DNA of 64,000 nucleotides from Alcaligenes faecalis (lineage in GTDB: Bacteria > Pseudomonadota > Gammaproteobacteria > Burkholderiales > Burkholderiaceae_B). Where the stretch lies: assembly GCF_002443155.1 (NCBI RefSeq), contig NZ_CP023667.1, forward strand, positions 3,596,001-3,660,000, written 5' to 3'. A program made the position numbers and the translations under genes. Positions 46,657-57,867 of this stretch are shown here, in pieces; the first letter of the stretch is position 1, and each line of letters starts with the position of its first letter. The notes beneath the pieces are model-generated. The model made no database searches. It worked only from the letters and a program-made list of their open reading frames with translations, and was not told the DNA's origin.

Positions 46657-47840
46657 CGTGCGAGGTTCTATGGTTTGGGTCAAGCTGTTTTAGGCGATAG
46701 TTTGGACGGGTCAAAGGCTTGTCCACTTTTCCACACGGCATATGCAATGCGCAGCAACTTACGAGCCAGAATCACAATCGATTCTGTGCCCGCCAGGCCT
46801 CGGGCACGATACGCTTCATACAACGGTTTACATGCCGCACTGCGGCAGGCCGACATCGCTGCCAAATACAGTTGTCGGCGCAGCAAAGCCGGCCCACGCT
46901 TGCTGATACGACGACGCCCTCGCTTGGTCCCTGAGTCGTTGGGTCGGGGATCGAGCCCGCTATACGCGACTAAGGCATCCGCATTGGCAAAGGGAATACG
47001 ATTGAGCAGTTCGGTCAACAAGGCCGCTGTCTGTTGACCGATGCCACTCACACTACGCAAACGTTGATATCCCTGTTCGAGCTGCGGGTCGTTCGCAATC
47101 AAATGCTGTATTTGTTGATCCATTGAGGCCAGCACAACATCAAATCCATGTTGTAACGCTTGGGTATCGACACCTGATAGATCCACGTCGGTAAAGGCCT
47201 GGCGTAAAGCGCTCTGGTGAGTGATCACTTGAGCGCGACGAGACAACAGTTGACGCAACTGTTGTTGCTCGGGGGTGAGCGGTTGCCAAGCTTGCAGGCT
47301 GGATTGATGCTCTTGCAGGTAGCGGACAATGACCTCTGCATCAATATTATCGGTCTTGGCCCGGCTGCCTAAGGCTCGTGCATAGTAAAAGACATCACGC
47401 GCGTTCAAGATATAGACCGTCAAGCCATGCAGATAAGCCAACTGGGCCAGTAAGGCGTGGTAATTGCCCGTTGACTCCATGGCAATTAGCGCGTGTTCTG
47501 ACACTGTCTTTAACCAACGGGTAATGCCAGTCGTCGTGTTGGCAATGATGCAGGGCCGTTGGCCCGCTACGCTGATGACCAGCTCAGCCTTGGCAACATC
47601 AGCACCGATATAAAGCACAGTCGTTTGCATGGGAGCACCTCCAAAGCGCACAATGAGTAACGTCGGGGTGTACGCCATCCGGCTCGTTGACTTGCGTTCA
47701 GATCGGCGGTCGCGGTTCGATGAACGGCGCCGCTCAGTTCCTTATCGACGGTGATGGGTGGGGCGGGAGAGTTCTCGCGGTGTCGGTCCGGCATTGGCCG
47801 ATCGTTCAGGATGTCCCTCCACCCCGACAACTTAACCATA
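46657..47840 (-). mobile_element. Second insertion sequence of the IS110 superfamily, IS110-like
   Basis: The minus-strand transposase has almost no noncoding DNA after its stop (about 23 bases to the neighbouring IS) but some 200 bases before its start (47631-47840), the layout of the IS110 group proper, whose bridge RNA comes from the upstream noncoding end. No inverted repeats were recognised, as expected for that group. Both ends are estimates; the right end must lie before the intergenic repeat at 47856. Confidence 0.55.
46680..47630 (-). CDS. IS110-family transposase (DEDD recombinase)
   Basis: 316 residues from ATG 47630 (GGAGG upstream). D in IGADVAKAE, E in AMESTGNYH and the D-x2-D in KTDNIDAEVI make the DEDD set; C-terminal SGIGQQTAALLTEL and AYSGLDPRPNDSGTKRG carry the candidate catalytic Ser. 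Intact. Its sequence and its ends differ from the adjacent IS1111-like element, so these are two independent insertions. Confidence 0.92.
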   Translation of the reverse strand: MQTTVLYIGADVAKAELVISVAGQRPCIIANTTTGITRWLKTVSEHALIAMESTGNYHALLAQLAYLHGLTVYILNARDVFYYARALGSRAKTDNIDAEVIVRYLQEHQSSLQAWQPLTPEQQQLRQLLSRRAQVITHQSALRQAFTDVDLSGVDTQALQHGFDVVLASMDQQIQHLIANDPQLEQGYQRLRSVSGIGQQTAALLTELLNRIPFANADALVAYSGLDPRPNDSGTKRGRRRISKRGPALLRRQLYLAAMSACRSAACKPLYEAYRARGLAGTESIVILARKLLRIAYAVWKSGQAFDPSKLSPKTA

Positions 47841-47855
47841 CAAGTTCAGGATGCG

Positions 47856-47941
47856 CCCTACGCGATCTTCTGACCAGGGCACCGGTGCGCAGCACCGGCA
47901 AGCGCTCAAGCCCCGCCACCCCCGCCCAGCACACCAGCGGC
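47856..47941 (-). repeat. Right, inverted copy of the intergenic repeat
   Basis: Reverse complement of the 45134-45204 repeat with conserved ends and a longer, diverged middle (about 38 bases, containing a GGTGC...GCACC dyad). Such dispersed intergenic repeats are common landing sites of IS110-type elements. Confidence 0.85.
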
Positions 47942-48008
47942 GTCTCCCAGCGCTTATCTCCCCTACAAAGACCTCCCCACCAAACACCCCAAACAAGCAA
48001 CCACAAAA

Positions 48009-48043
48009 AAACCCGAGTCCGGCATCCAGCCAAACTCGGGTTT
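48009..48043 (-). terminator. Rho-independent terminator of resB-ccsB
   Basis: AAACCCGAGT (48009-48018) pairs with ACTCGGGTTT (48034-48043); the A-run at 48005-48011 is the minus-strand U-tract. It lies about 60 bases past the ccsB stop. Confidence 0.85.
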
Positions 48044-48104
48044 CCCAATTCAAAAACCACCATTCCGAAGCCCAAACACAAGCACCTCAGAACAGCAAAA
48101 AAAC

Positions 48105-49463
48105 TTACAGCTCCCCGTAAGAATGCAGCCCCGACAAGAACATATTCACGCCCAGGAACGCAAAGCTGGTAATCAGCAGACCACCCAGCGCCCAATACGC
48201 CGCCATCGTGCCACGCAGACCTTTAAGCAAACGCAAGTGCAACCAGGCCGCATAGTTCAGCCACACAATCAAAGCCCAAGTCTCTTTCGGGTCCCACTGC
48301 CAGTACGTGCCCCAGGCATCAGCGGCCCACAAAGCCCCCAATACCGTCGCCACCGTAAAGAAGGCAAAACCCACCGCAATCGCCCGGTACATGATGTCAT
48401 CAAGCACCTCCAGCGAAGGCAGCTTGCGCGAAATCGGACCACGGAAATACAAAATCGTACCCACGATCACACTACCGATACCGAAATATAGCATCCAGGT
48501 AGGCGACAACTCGCGCGAACCAAAAATCATGGGCTCGGCACACAGAATCGCACCCAGCAAGAACACCGGAATCAGCTTGGCACGCGAACGCGTCTCGCCA
48601 TTTTCCTTCACCAGATACGCAAAGCCCACCATGGCGGCCAAAGAGAACGTACCGTAACCAATAAAGTTGGCCGGCACGTGCAGCTTCATCCACCAGCTTT
48701 TCAGCGCAGGCACCAAAGGCTGAATCTGATGCGCATCACGTGTGAAGGAATACCACAGCAGAAAAATAACCAGCGAACTGATCGCCAACAGCACAAAACC
48801 ACCCAAGGCACGCGTGTTGTAACGACGCTCGTAATACATATAGAACAAGGCGGTAATCAGCGCCAGCAGCACAAACACTTCATACAAATTGCTGACGGGG
48901 ATATGCCCAATATCGGGACCTAACAGGTGGCCTTCACGCCAGCGCACCAGCAAACCGGTCATCCCGGCATAAATCGCCGCCCAGGTCAGCCCCGAACCCA
49001 TCCAGGCTGCCGTATTGCTGAAAAAACCAGCCCAGTACATCACCGTAGCCAGAATGAATAGCGCGCACATCCACAAAATAGCGGACTGGGACGAGAACAA
49101 ATACTTCAGCAGAAAAACAGAATCGGCCTTTTCAATATCTCCGGTGCCCAGACCATCGCCCGTGCTATACAGCCAGACCGCCAGCAAAGCCGTCAGACCA
49201 GACAACACCAGCAGCGTGCGTAGCGGACGCCACAACCACCCCAGCCAGGCCACAAACGGCACGAACGCCACCAGAATGATCTTCTCGTAGTAATCCATGC
49301 TGGTGCTGTACACATTGAGCGCATACGCCGCACCCAAAGCCAGCACCACCAGAAACAGCACATCCGACCAGTCCGGACGGCCACGGATACCGCGCCGGTC
49401 ACCACTGGAAGCGATATTGTCTTGCCACATTGTTGGAGTGGCCGAAGAAAGGGTCTGCGCCAT
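48105..49463 (-). CDS. ccsB: Cytochrome c biogenesis protein CcsB/ResC (system II)
   Basis: 452 residues with many membrane segments. The Trp-rich heme-handling (WWD) motif WGTYWQWDPKETWALIVW near 385 and conserved flanking His residues identify the CcsA/ResC/CcmC superfamily. With ResB it exports heme and attaches it to apocytochromes c on the periplasmic side. The gene follows resB by 15 bases; cytochrome c4, a client, is upstream of resB. Confidence 0.92.
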   Translation of the reverse strand: MAQTLSSATPTMWQDNIASSGDRRGIRGRPDWSDVLFLVVLALGAAYALNVYSTSMDYYEKIILVAFVPFVAWLGWLWRPLRTLLVLSGLTALLAVWLYSTGDGLGTGDIEKADSVFLLKYLFSSQSAILWMCALFILATVMYWAGFFSNTAAWMGSGLTWAAIYAGMTGLLVRWREGHLLGPDIGHIPVSNLYEVFVLLALITALFYMYYERRYNTRALGGFVLLAISSLVIFLLWYSFTRDAHQIQPLVPALKSWWMKLHVPANFIGYGTFSLAAMVGFAYLVKENGETRSRAKLIPVFLLGAILCAEPMIFGSRELSPTWMLYFGIGSVIVGTILYFRGPISRKLPSLEVLDDIMYRAIAVGFAFFTVATVLGALWAADAWGTYWQWDPKETWALIVWLNYAAWLHLRLLKGLRGTMAAYWALGGLLITSFAFLGVNMFLSGLHSYGEL

Positions 49464-49478
49464 AGTAGCTACACCTTG

Positions 49479-51521
49479 TCAGACAGATAGCCGGTTGAAC
49501 GCCGCTTTCAGGCGATCAAACTCGAGGTTAAAGTCCATGTTGCGACGTTGAGATGTCATGGCAGCCATTACACTGCTGCCTTGGTTGTGAGGGCGAATCC
49601 AGACCCACACGCGGCGATCCCGGATGTAGAACATCGAGAACACGCCAATAATCAGAAACAGACAACCCAGGTACACAATGTACATGCCTGGGCTGCGCGC
49701 CACCTGAAATACGCTGGCCTGAACTTGCTCAAAGCTGTCCAAGGTCAACATAACAGGTGCCGGGTAGTCAGGCAGGTTGGCAAACGCCAGTACAGCAGAC
49801 TGAATCCAGCGATTGGCATCGCTATTTTCCTGACTGTAATCCAGCTCTGGCAAACCTTGTTGCTGCCTGAGCAAATCACGCAATTCCGACAGTGTGAACT
49901 GAATCATGGGAATTGCAAAACCCAGAATACGCTCGCGCTCGGCTTCGGGGACACGGCTGATCAAACCATCAAAACCGGCACGCACAAAAGTCTGCAAAGC
50001 GGTCCTGGAAGCGGAGAGCATCAACTCTTTTTGCTCAGGCGAAGAAGAATTACGTTCGGCAAAACGCTCGGCTGCCTGGCTCACCAGGGCCTCGTTCTGC
50101 GTCGCCGCACGCAAATCCATGAATTCTTTCAAGGAACCCTTGTCGTCAGCCGGGAAACGCACATAGCGGAACGGTTCGGCAGGCGAGAAACGCATCCCCG
50201 CCAGGAACACCAAGGTGCCGTCCAGCTCCACAGGCAGCATATAGTTCACAAACTCGCGGGACTGGCCTTGGTCGTCGATCAAGCGATAGTTCACGCTGGG
50301 GCCGACGTTCTTCAGGTTCTGATCTTTCTTGTTGGCAGCGCTACCAGTCACAGCGGCCACGTGTTCAATCATGGCCTTGGGCTGAGGATCACCTTCGGTC
50401 AGGTTTTCCACGTTGATGGGGCGCAGCTCGGTCAGCTGAACCGTCAACGCATGCTCGTTGGGGCTTTCCTGGGCCGCAATGCCCACGGTTTCGCCCACTT
50501 TGCCATTTAGCGCAAAGGTCTTGGAGCCAGGGCCTACCAAGGGGTAACCCTTCAGGCTGAGAATACTGCCACCATCATCAAAGCCGGACTGGTAGACGGT
50601 GACGCCCTTGTAACGCAAGGGTTCGTTCACCTCGATAGTGCGCTCGAAAGTATCGCCCGTGGCGGGATCGGTAACTTCCACTTCACTCTTGAAGCTGCTG
50701 GGCATGCCGGTGGAGTAGTACTCCACCAGGAAGCGCTTGAGTTCCAGCGCAAACGGCAGAGGTTGAATCAGAACGCCCTCACCGGAGTTGACCACGGCAG
50801 TGGCAGTACGGGCCCCCTCAGGCACCAGCATATTGGCGCGGAAGCTGGGATTGCCCAAGCCCAGCCTGCCTGATTCGGGCACCTGGGAAATCAGCATGTT
50901 TTCAGTAATGGGCTGTTTGCCGCCCAGCCACACCTGCAGGCGCACGGGCAATTCGCTGTCGAGCAGACCGCCCACACAGATCACCACAATCGCCAGGTGA
51001 GCAAAGATGTAACCCAGCTTGTTGGCGCTGCCCTTTTTGGCCGCCATCATCATGCTGCCATCGTCGTCCTTGCGCACGCGCACCGCGTAACCCTGGGACT
51101 GCAACCAGCCTTGCACCTGCTCGCGATTATGTTCGGGAGTCCCGGCGCTTTCCAGTTCCACACGATGGGGGAAGGCTTTCAGACTACCTCCGCGCACATG
51201 CTCCTTGAAGGTGCGCATTTCGCGGATCATTTTGGGAGCATTGCGGATGACGCACAGGGTGGTTGAAACCACCAGAAACGTCATGATGACCATGAACCAG
51301 CCACTGTTGTAGATGGACCAGATCGAGAAATGATCGAACAATTCAAACCAGTACGGACCGAATTGATCAATATACGTATTAGCGGGCTGATTTTGCGCCA
51401 GAACAGTACCGATCAGGCTGGCTACGCAGATGAACATCAGCAAGCTGATGGCAAAGCGCATCGAACCGAGCAATTCCAGGAAATCGGCCGCAAAGCGACG
51501 TATGGGGGATACTTTTTTCAC
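49479..51521 (-). CDS. resB: Cytochrome c biogenesis protein ResB (Ccs1)
   Basis: 680 residues. Three membrane segments in the first 220 residues (FAISLLMFICVASLIGTVL, FMVIMTFLVVSTTLCVI, ANKLGYIFAHLAIVVICVGG), a large periplasmic domain (about 210-610) and a final membrane segment near 620-640 (YIVYLGCLFLIIGVFSMFYI). This is the ResB layout of system II heme ligation. Paired with CcsB/ResC downstream. Confidence 0.93.
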   Translation of the reverse strand: MKKVSPIRRFAADFLELLGSMRFAISLLMFICVASLIGTVLAQNQPANTYIDQFGPYWFELFDHFSIWSIYNSGWFMVIMTFLVVSTTLCVIRNAPKMIREMRTFKEHVRGGSLKAFPHRVELESAGTPEHNREQVQGWLQSQGYAVRVRKDDDGSMMMAAKKGSANKLGYIFAHLAIVVICVGGLLDSELPVRLQVWLGGKQPITENMLISQVPESGRLGLGNPSFRANMLVPEGARTATAVVNSGEGVLIQPLPFALELKRFLVEYYSTGMPSSFKSEVEVTDPATGDTFERTIEVNEPLRYKGVTVYQSGFDDGGSILSLKGYPLVGPGSKTFALNGKVGETVGIAAQESPNEHALTVQLTELRPINVENLTEGDPQPKAMIEHVAAVTGSAANKKDQNLKNVGPSVNYRLIDDQGQSREFVNYMLPVELDGTLVFLAGMRFSPAEPFRYVRFPADDKGSLKEFMDLRAATQNEALVSQAAERFAERNSSSPEQKELMLSASRTALQTFVRAGFDGLISRVPEAERERILGFAIPMIQFTLSELRDLLRQQQGLPELDYSQENSDANRWIQSAVLAFANLPDYPAPVMLTLDSFEQVQASVFQVARSPGMYIVYLGCLFLIIGVFSMFYIRDRRVWVWIRPHNQGSSVMAAMTSQRRNMDFNLEFDRLKAAFNRLSV

Positions 51522-51753
51522 AAAGGCTAGCTTAGGAGGTGGGGGGTTTCACCGGAAACATCCAGACTTTGAGCACAGAACGCGCACAAAGTTCGATTAC
51601 TGGACAAAACACCAACACAAGACCCGGCCCAAATCGGCACTGCCCGGTGTTAAGGCACCCAAACCGCCACGACCATCAGAGGAAGCTGGGGCCACAAGCG
51701 AATGTCAGGCTTCAGACAGTCAGGGGGCCGATGGCCCCCTTGGACTGATTGGA

Positions 51754-52458
51754 TTAACGCAGGCCGGCTGCGAAATCCGACACGGCAGCAATGTCGGCGT
51801 CCGACATGCGGTCTGCGATGTCATGCATCATGGGGCCATTGGCACGGTCGCCGCTGCGGAACAGTTTGAGCTGCTCGGCAATGTAGGCAGGATGCTGGCC
51901 AGCCAGACGAGGGAACTGACCGGGCATGCCAGCGCCATCAGGCGAGTGGCAAGCGGCACAGGCGGCTACACCGCGCTCGGGCAAACCACCGCGCCAGATC
52001 TTCTGGCCACGTTCCATGGTGTCTTCTTTGGTAGCGTTAGCAGCCTGTTCCCAGTTCACGGCCTGTTGCGACAGGTAAAACGCCACGTTTTGCATATCTT
52101 CTTCGGTCATGCCGGCCGCAATGGCGGCCATCAGGCTGTTGGCGCCTTCAGGGCCACGACGGGAAGGCAAGGATTTTTCGTCCTTGGCACGGAAATCGTG
52201 CAGCTGCTTGACCAGGTACTCGTACGGCTGGTGAGCCAGCGACGGGTTGACCGGAATAATACTGTTGCCGCCATCCCCGTGACAGGTCACACAGGCCAGC
52301 ACGCCACGCGACATCTCACCTTGCAGGTAGAGCTGCTCGCCTTTGGCGGCATCTGGCTTGGGCAGACCAGCTGCATTGGCCACGTTAGCGGTAAAAACCA
52401 CAGAGCAAGCCATCGTCAGGCTGCTTGCGATAACGACTCGGGAAAGCGCACGCTTCAT
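51754..52458 (-). CDS. Diheme cytochrome c4
   Basis: 234 residues. Signal peptide to about residue 29 (ANAAG). Two tandem class I cytochrome domains with C56-x2-C59-H60 (CVTCH) and C167-x2-C170-H171 (CAACH), with distal Met in the NSLMAAIAAGM and GPMMHDIADRM stretches. It carries electrons in the periplasm, often to terminal oxidases. It lies upstream of resB with a 232-bp gap holding a G/C hairpin (51723-51739) without U-tract. Divergent from engB. Confidence 0.92.
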   Translation of the reverse strand: MKRALSRVVIASSLTMACSVVFTANVANAAGLPKPDAAKGEQLYLQGEMSRGVLACVTCHGDGGNSIIPVNPSLAHQPYEYLVKQLHDFRAKDEKSLPSRRGPEGANSLMAAIAAGMTEEDMQNVAFYLSQQAVNWEQAANATKEDTMERGQKIWRGGLPERGVAACAACHSPDGAGMPGQFPRLAGQHPAYIAEQLKLFRSGDRANGPMMHDIADRMSDADIAAVSDFAAGLR

Positions 52459-52615
52459 TTGGACCTCGATAATCGCGAATCAATCGGGGTGCCGCATGCG
52501 CCCCGCAAAAGCCACCGTAAGCCGCTGGTCAGTACCCAGTGGACTACGACATTACTGTTTCAAATCGAGAGATTATACAATAGGCGCTGAACCAATATGG
52601 AATTACGCTGCAACC

Positions 52616-54255
<1,640 letters not shown>

Positions 54256-54274
54256 TTCACATCAATCAGAACGC

Positions 54275-54304
54275 AAAAAACGCAGCCCGTGAGCTGCGTT
54301 TTTT
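54275..54304. terminator. Bidirectional rho-independent terminator between hemB and dsbD
   Basis: AAAAAACGCAGC (54275-54286) pairs with GCTGCGTTTTTT (54293-54304). T-runs are on both sides for the two convergent genes. Confidence 0.92.
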
Positions 54305-54373
54305 GTTGTGTGTACGCGACGATCTATCGTCTGTTAGGCCCTGATAAGCCCGATTTCGAGCAAATCAGAGTCT

Positions 54374-56299
54374 TCAGGCACCGGCCAGGACCTCATCGAG
54401 CACCTTGGAAAAGCGGCTGGCGTCCTGAAAACCGATCACGCGCAGTTGCTCCAGCTGCTGCCCCTTGGAATCAAAAAACATGATGCCGGGGGGCCCAAAC
54501 AGACGGAAATGTTTCAGCAATTCCCTATCTTCAGGGGTATTGGCCGTCACATCCACCTGCAGCAAATCAAACTGTGCCATGCGCTGCGCGACCGCTGGGT
54601 CACTAAAGGTGAAATTCTCCATTTCAATGCAGGACACGCACCAGTCTGCGTAGAAATCCAGCATCACGGGGCGGGTGGCCTTGGCCAGGCGTTCTTCCAG
54701 CTCCTGCAAACTGCTCACACGCTGAAACTCCACCTTGCTTTGCGCAGCGGCTACCGTACCGGACGATTTCAGCCCTTCCAGAGGGCGAATCACACTGGGG
54801 CGACCCAGGGCAATGCTGATCATCATCATGATGGCCCAGACCGCCAGCATCATGCCCACACCCTGTCGCAAGCCCGACCAAGGCGTCCGTGCAGCCGTGC
54901 CGCGCCCGAACGCGCCCAGCAAGGCAGCAGCCCACAAAGCCAGGACAACCCAGCCAAAGACGGCAATCGTACCGGACATCAGGGGCGAGACCATCCACCA
55001 GGCGGTAGCCAACAACAAGACACCAAAGGCGGTCTTGACGCTTTCCATCCAGGCACCAGCCTTGGGCAAGACACTGCCCGAACCCGCACCCACAATCAGC
55101 AGCAAGACACCCGACCCCCAGGCCAAGGCAAACAGAGCCGAGCCACCCAGGACCACATCACCCGTCTGCGAGATAAACAGCAGCACGCCAGCCAGAGGCG
55201 CTGCCACGCAAGGGCCGACAATCAGCGCGGACAGCATACCCATCAGGAACACGCCACCCATCTGCCCGCCCGGCAAACGGTTCATGGTTTCATTCAAACG
55301 ATTTTGTAGCGCCGCCGGAGCCTGTACCGTAAAAACATCCAGCATGGACAAGGCCAGCACCACCAGGATCAGGGCGAACAGGCCCAAAACCCACGGGTTC
55401 TGCAACCAGCTTGCCAAGCCGGCACCCAGCAAACCCGCCGCCACACCCAGCAAGGTGTAAACCAGAGACAAGCCCAGCACAAAGGCAAAAGCCATTTTCA
55501 GACCATGCCAACGCGATGGCGCGGGCTGATTACGTCCAGCAATGATGGACAGCAAAATCGGCACCATCGGCAGGACGCAAGGCGTAAAGGACAGCAGCAA
55601 GCCGAACACAAAGCTCAGCAGCACAATCTGGCCCCAGCCAGCCTGCTTGAGGTAATCGGCCAGGCCCACATCACTCAGGCTCAGCGCCGACGCGACACCA
55701 CCTGTAGTGGCAGCTGTAGTCGTAGCAGCCGTTGCCGCCATGTCTGTTTTCTGAGCCGTGGACTCACCCGGCGCAGGCACCGACACGACGCCAAAGGGGC
55801 CCGCCACTTCCCAGCCCTGTCCGGTGGGAATCAAGGTCAAGGTTTGCGTAGAGGGGGAATAGCACAAGCCAGCATCCGCACACCCCTGGCTGACCACGTC
55901 AATTTTCAGATCCTGGCCAATAGCGCTATCCGCTAGAACGGGCACGCGCAGGGTGACCGAGTTGCGGTAGACCTCCATCACTTCGTCAAAAGTAGGGTCG
56001 TACACCTTCTCGCCATCGGGAAGCTGGGGAGTACCCAAATGCTCAGCCTTCTCGGTCGAGATCCCGAAACGCTTGCGATACATATAGTATTCAGGCGCGA
56101 TCTGGAAATGAATATCCAGCTGATCGGCTTGGCTCATAGCCGCAGTCAGTACAAAAGCCTGCTCCGGGTCCAGAAACTCTTCTTCTGCCTGTGCCGTCAA
56201 CGGCGTTGCCAGCCAAGCCAGCATCAAGACAAAGAAAACAGCAAACCACGCGCCAAGACGCTGGGCGGAAAACGGGGAACGCTTCAAAGACAAAGGCAC
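54374..56299 (-). CDS. dsbD: Thiol:disulfide interchange protein DsbD
   Basis: 641 residues from a GTG at 56299. Signal peptide to about 38 (LTAQA), periplasmic alpha domain with cysteines in VSQGCADAGLCYSP, eight membrane segments with the Cys pair in SFTPCVLPMVPI and VGPCVAAPL, and a C-terminal thioredoxin-like gamma domain with C-V-S-C (YADWCVSCIEM). It passes electrons from cytoplasmic thioredoxin to the periplasm, keeping DsbC and cytochrome c maturation partners reduced. Co-transcribed with cutA upstream (37-bp gap), as in E. coli. Confidence 0.94.
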   Translation of the reverse strand: MPLSLKRSPFSAQRLGAWFAVFFVLMLAWLATPLTAQAEEEFLDPEQAFVLTAAMSQADQLDIHFQIAPEYYMYRKRFGISTEKAEHLGTPQLPDGEKVYDPTFDEVMEVYRNSVTLRVPVLADSAIGQDLKIDVVSQGCADAGLCYSPSTQTLTLIPTGQGWEVAGPFGVVSVPAPGESTAQKTDMAATAATTTAATTGGVASALSLSDVGLADYLKQAGWGQIVLLSFVFGLLLSFTPCVLPMVPILLSIIAGRNQPAPSRWHGLKMAFAFVLGLSLVYTLLGVAAGLLGAGLASWLQNPWVLGLFALILVVLALSMLDVFTVQAPAALQNRLNETMNRLPGGQMGGVFLMGMLSALIVGPCVAAPLAGVLLFISQTGDVVLGGSALFALAWGSGVLLLIVGAGSGSVLPKAGAWMESVKTAFGVLLLATAWWMVSPLMSGTIAVFGWVVLALWAAALLGAFGRGTAARTPWSGLRQGVGMMLAVWAIMMMISIALGRPSVIRPLEGLKSSGTVAAAQSKVEFQRVSSLQELEERLAKATRPVMLDFYADWCVSCIEMENFTFSDPAVAQRMAQFDLLQVDVTANTPEDRELLKHFRLFGPPGIMFFDSKGQQLEQLRVIGFQDASRFSKVLDEVLAGA

Positions 56300-56336
56300 A
56301 AATCTATTCCGGTTTTTTAGGCTGGGCTATCTGAAA

Positions 56337-56723
56337 TCACGCAGGACGCGTCTGGGTGCGGACCCAATCCAGATAAGCGGTGAAACCACCAACAACCGGA
56401 AGCACAATCAATTCGGGCAGCTCGTAAGGATGCTGCTCCCGCAAGCGAACTGCCAGTTCCGGTAGCCGGGCCACTGTGGTTTTGAAAGTCAGCGTGATTT
56501 CCTCATCGCCCTGTAACTCCCCTTGCCACATGTACATAGACAAACTGGCGGGCGCAAGGTTCGCACAAGCTGCAATTCCGTCCTCAACCAAGTGATGAGC
56601 CAGATATTTGGCCAGCATCATATCGGGCACCGTGGTCTGCACCAGCACCAGTTGCTGTGCATCCAGATCGGGCAAGGTCAAAGCCAGTTTGGGCTTGGAA
56701 CTGGAGGAATTCTCAGAGGACAT
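56337..56723 (-). CDS. cutA: CutA1-like divalent-cation tolerance protein
   Basis: 128 residues. After a Ser-rich N-terminal 20 residues comes the ferredoxin-like CutA fold: LVQTTVPDMMLAKYLAHHLVEDGIAACANL with the conserved Cys, MYMWQGELQGDEEITLTFKTT, then REQHPYELPELIVLPV and a closing YLDWV. Trimeric proteins linked to copper tolerance and DsbD in enterobacteria. First gene of cutA-dsbD. Confidence 0.93.
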   Translation of the reverse strand: MSSENSSSSKPKLALTLPDLDAQQLVLVQTTVPDMMLAKYLAHHLVEDGIAACANLAPASLSMYMWQGELQGDEEITLTFKTTVARLPELAVRLREQHPYELPELIVLPVVGGFTAYLDWVRTQTRPA

Positions 56724-56770
56724 GCAGGGCTCCTAATCAGAGCCCTTAGTGTAGCGCCGGATGCCTGCGC

Positions 56771-57745
56771 TTAGATGCTGGACCGGGGCCGACTCAGGCC
56801 GCTTAATGTTTCAGACGGGCGCTCGCCATAGCGATGGCGATAGTCAGCAGAGAACTGCCCCAGGTGGGTAAAGCCACAGGCCAGGGCCACCTCGGTGACT
56901 GACATGCCACCTGCCTGCAAATATCGGCGGGCTGCTTCCAGGCGCATTTGCTTCAGACGCGCCATCGGTGCGACACCCAGATGTTCTCGGAACCCGGCAT
57001 ACAGGCTGCGCACGCTGACACCCGCCACCTGGGCAATATCGCCAATGGTGATGGGCTGGCCGGTCTGGCTTTCCATGAAATCCAGGGCCCTTCGCAAAAC
57101 ATGCGGCAAGACTGCTGCGGTCTTGTGAGTGGGCTGATTGTGCTGATGCAGCTCGAACAAGGCATAGATCAATGTCTGCTCGAACTGGCGCACCTGGCGC
57201 GGCTGATCAAACAAGGTGCCATCCGACACTTCGGCAAACTGCCAGTCCAGCAAGCGGCGCAAACTAGCCCCACCGGGCGCATCCAGAGGAATGGAAGGCT
57301 GAAACTCCAGCGGACCGCGCACGGGCTGGGCAAAATAATCTTGGTAATGGCGCTCCAGCCCTTGGCGTCCAATACGCACAAACAGCTTATCGGCCTCCAG
57401 GCTATGTTCCATGCTGAAGGCTTGAGTCGGGCTAATGATGGAAGCCAAGCGCGAAGTAGACGCGAAACGTCCGTGCGCCGTATGAATCTGCTCTTGCCCC
57501 GACAAGGGGATTTGCAAAAGATAGAAGTCGTCCAGTGGCTGGGGTGCAATCTGCACCTGCGCTCCATAGCGCAAACGACCATAGGCCACATCCTGGCCTT
57601 GGCGTAGATACAGGCGTGCATTCAGGCGCTGACGAGTATCCGCCAAAGTCAGACTATGCGGGCAGAAAACCTGGGAGATATAGTGCTGAACGCAGTCCAC
57701 ATCCTGCGAATGCAGCTGGGCATAGCGATTCAGTATGGTGGTCAT
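56771..57745 (-). CDS. AraC-family transcriptional regulator
   Basis: 324 residues. N-terminal AraC_binding_2-like sensing domain (about 20-190), then two helix-turn-helix motifs at about 235-320 (ITIGDIAQVAGVSVRSLYAGF and MSVTEVALACGFTHLGQFS with YRHRYGERPSE). It lies downstream of the flavin reductase gene on the same strand, separated by a terminator, so it has its own promoter, and may regulate the adjacent flavin reductase and LLM monooxygenase genes. That link is by proximity only. Confidence 0.88.
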   Translation of the reverse strand: MTTILNRYAQLHSQDVDCVQHYISQVFCPHSLTLADTRQRLNARLYLRQGQDVAYGRLRYGAQVQIAPQPLDDFYLLQIPLSGQEQIHTAHGRFASTSRLASIISPTQAFSMEHSLEADKLFVRIGRQGLERHYQDYFAQPVRGPLEFQPSIPLDAPGGASLRRLLDWQFAEVSDGTLFDQPRQVRQFEQTLIYALFELHQHNQPTHKTAAVLPHVLRRALDFMESQTGQPITIGDIAQVAGVSVRSLYAGFREHLGVAPMARLKQMRLEAARRYLQAGGMSVTEVALACGFTHLGQFSADYRHRYGERPSETLSGLSRPRSSI

Positions 57746-57770
57746 GAGCGTCGCAACAGGCGATAAAAAA

Positions 57771-57793
57771 GCTGTGCCTTAGTGTGGCACAGC
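57771..57793 (-). terminator. Rho-independent terminator after the flavin reductase gene
   Basis: GCTGTGCC (57771-57778) pairs with GGCACAGC (57786-57793). Six A at 57765-57770 form the minus-strand U-tract. It separates the flavin reductase gene from the AraC gene. Confidence 0.85.
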
Positions 57794-57867
57794 CTCTCGC
57801 ACTGCAACATCGAGACTATCCCTAGGCCCAGCTCAGGCATCCAGCCAGGGAGAACAAGCCCGCCGAT

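Noticed and set aside
46680..47630. Second transposase as a duplicated copy of the first IS
   Set aside because: Protein sequences, orientation and noncoding-end layout all differ; two separate IS110-superfamily members.
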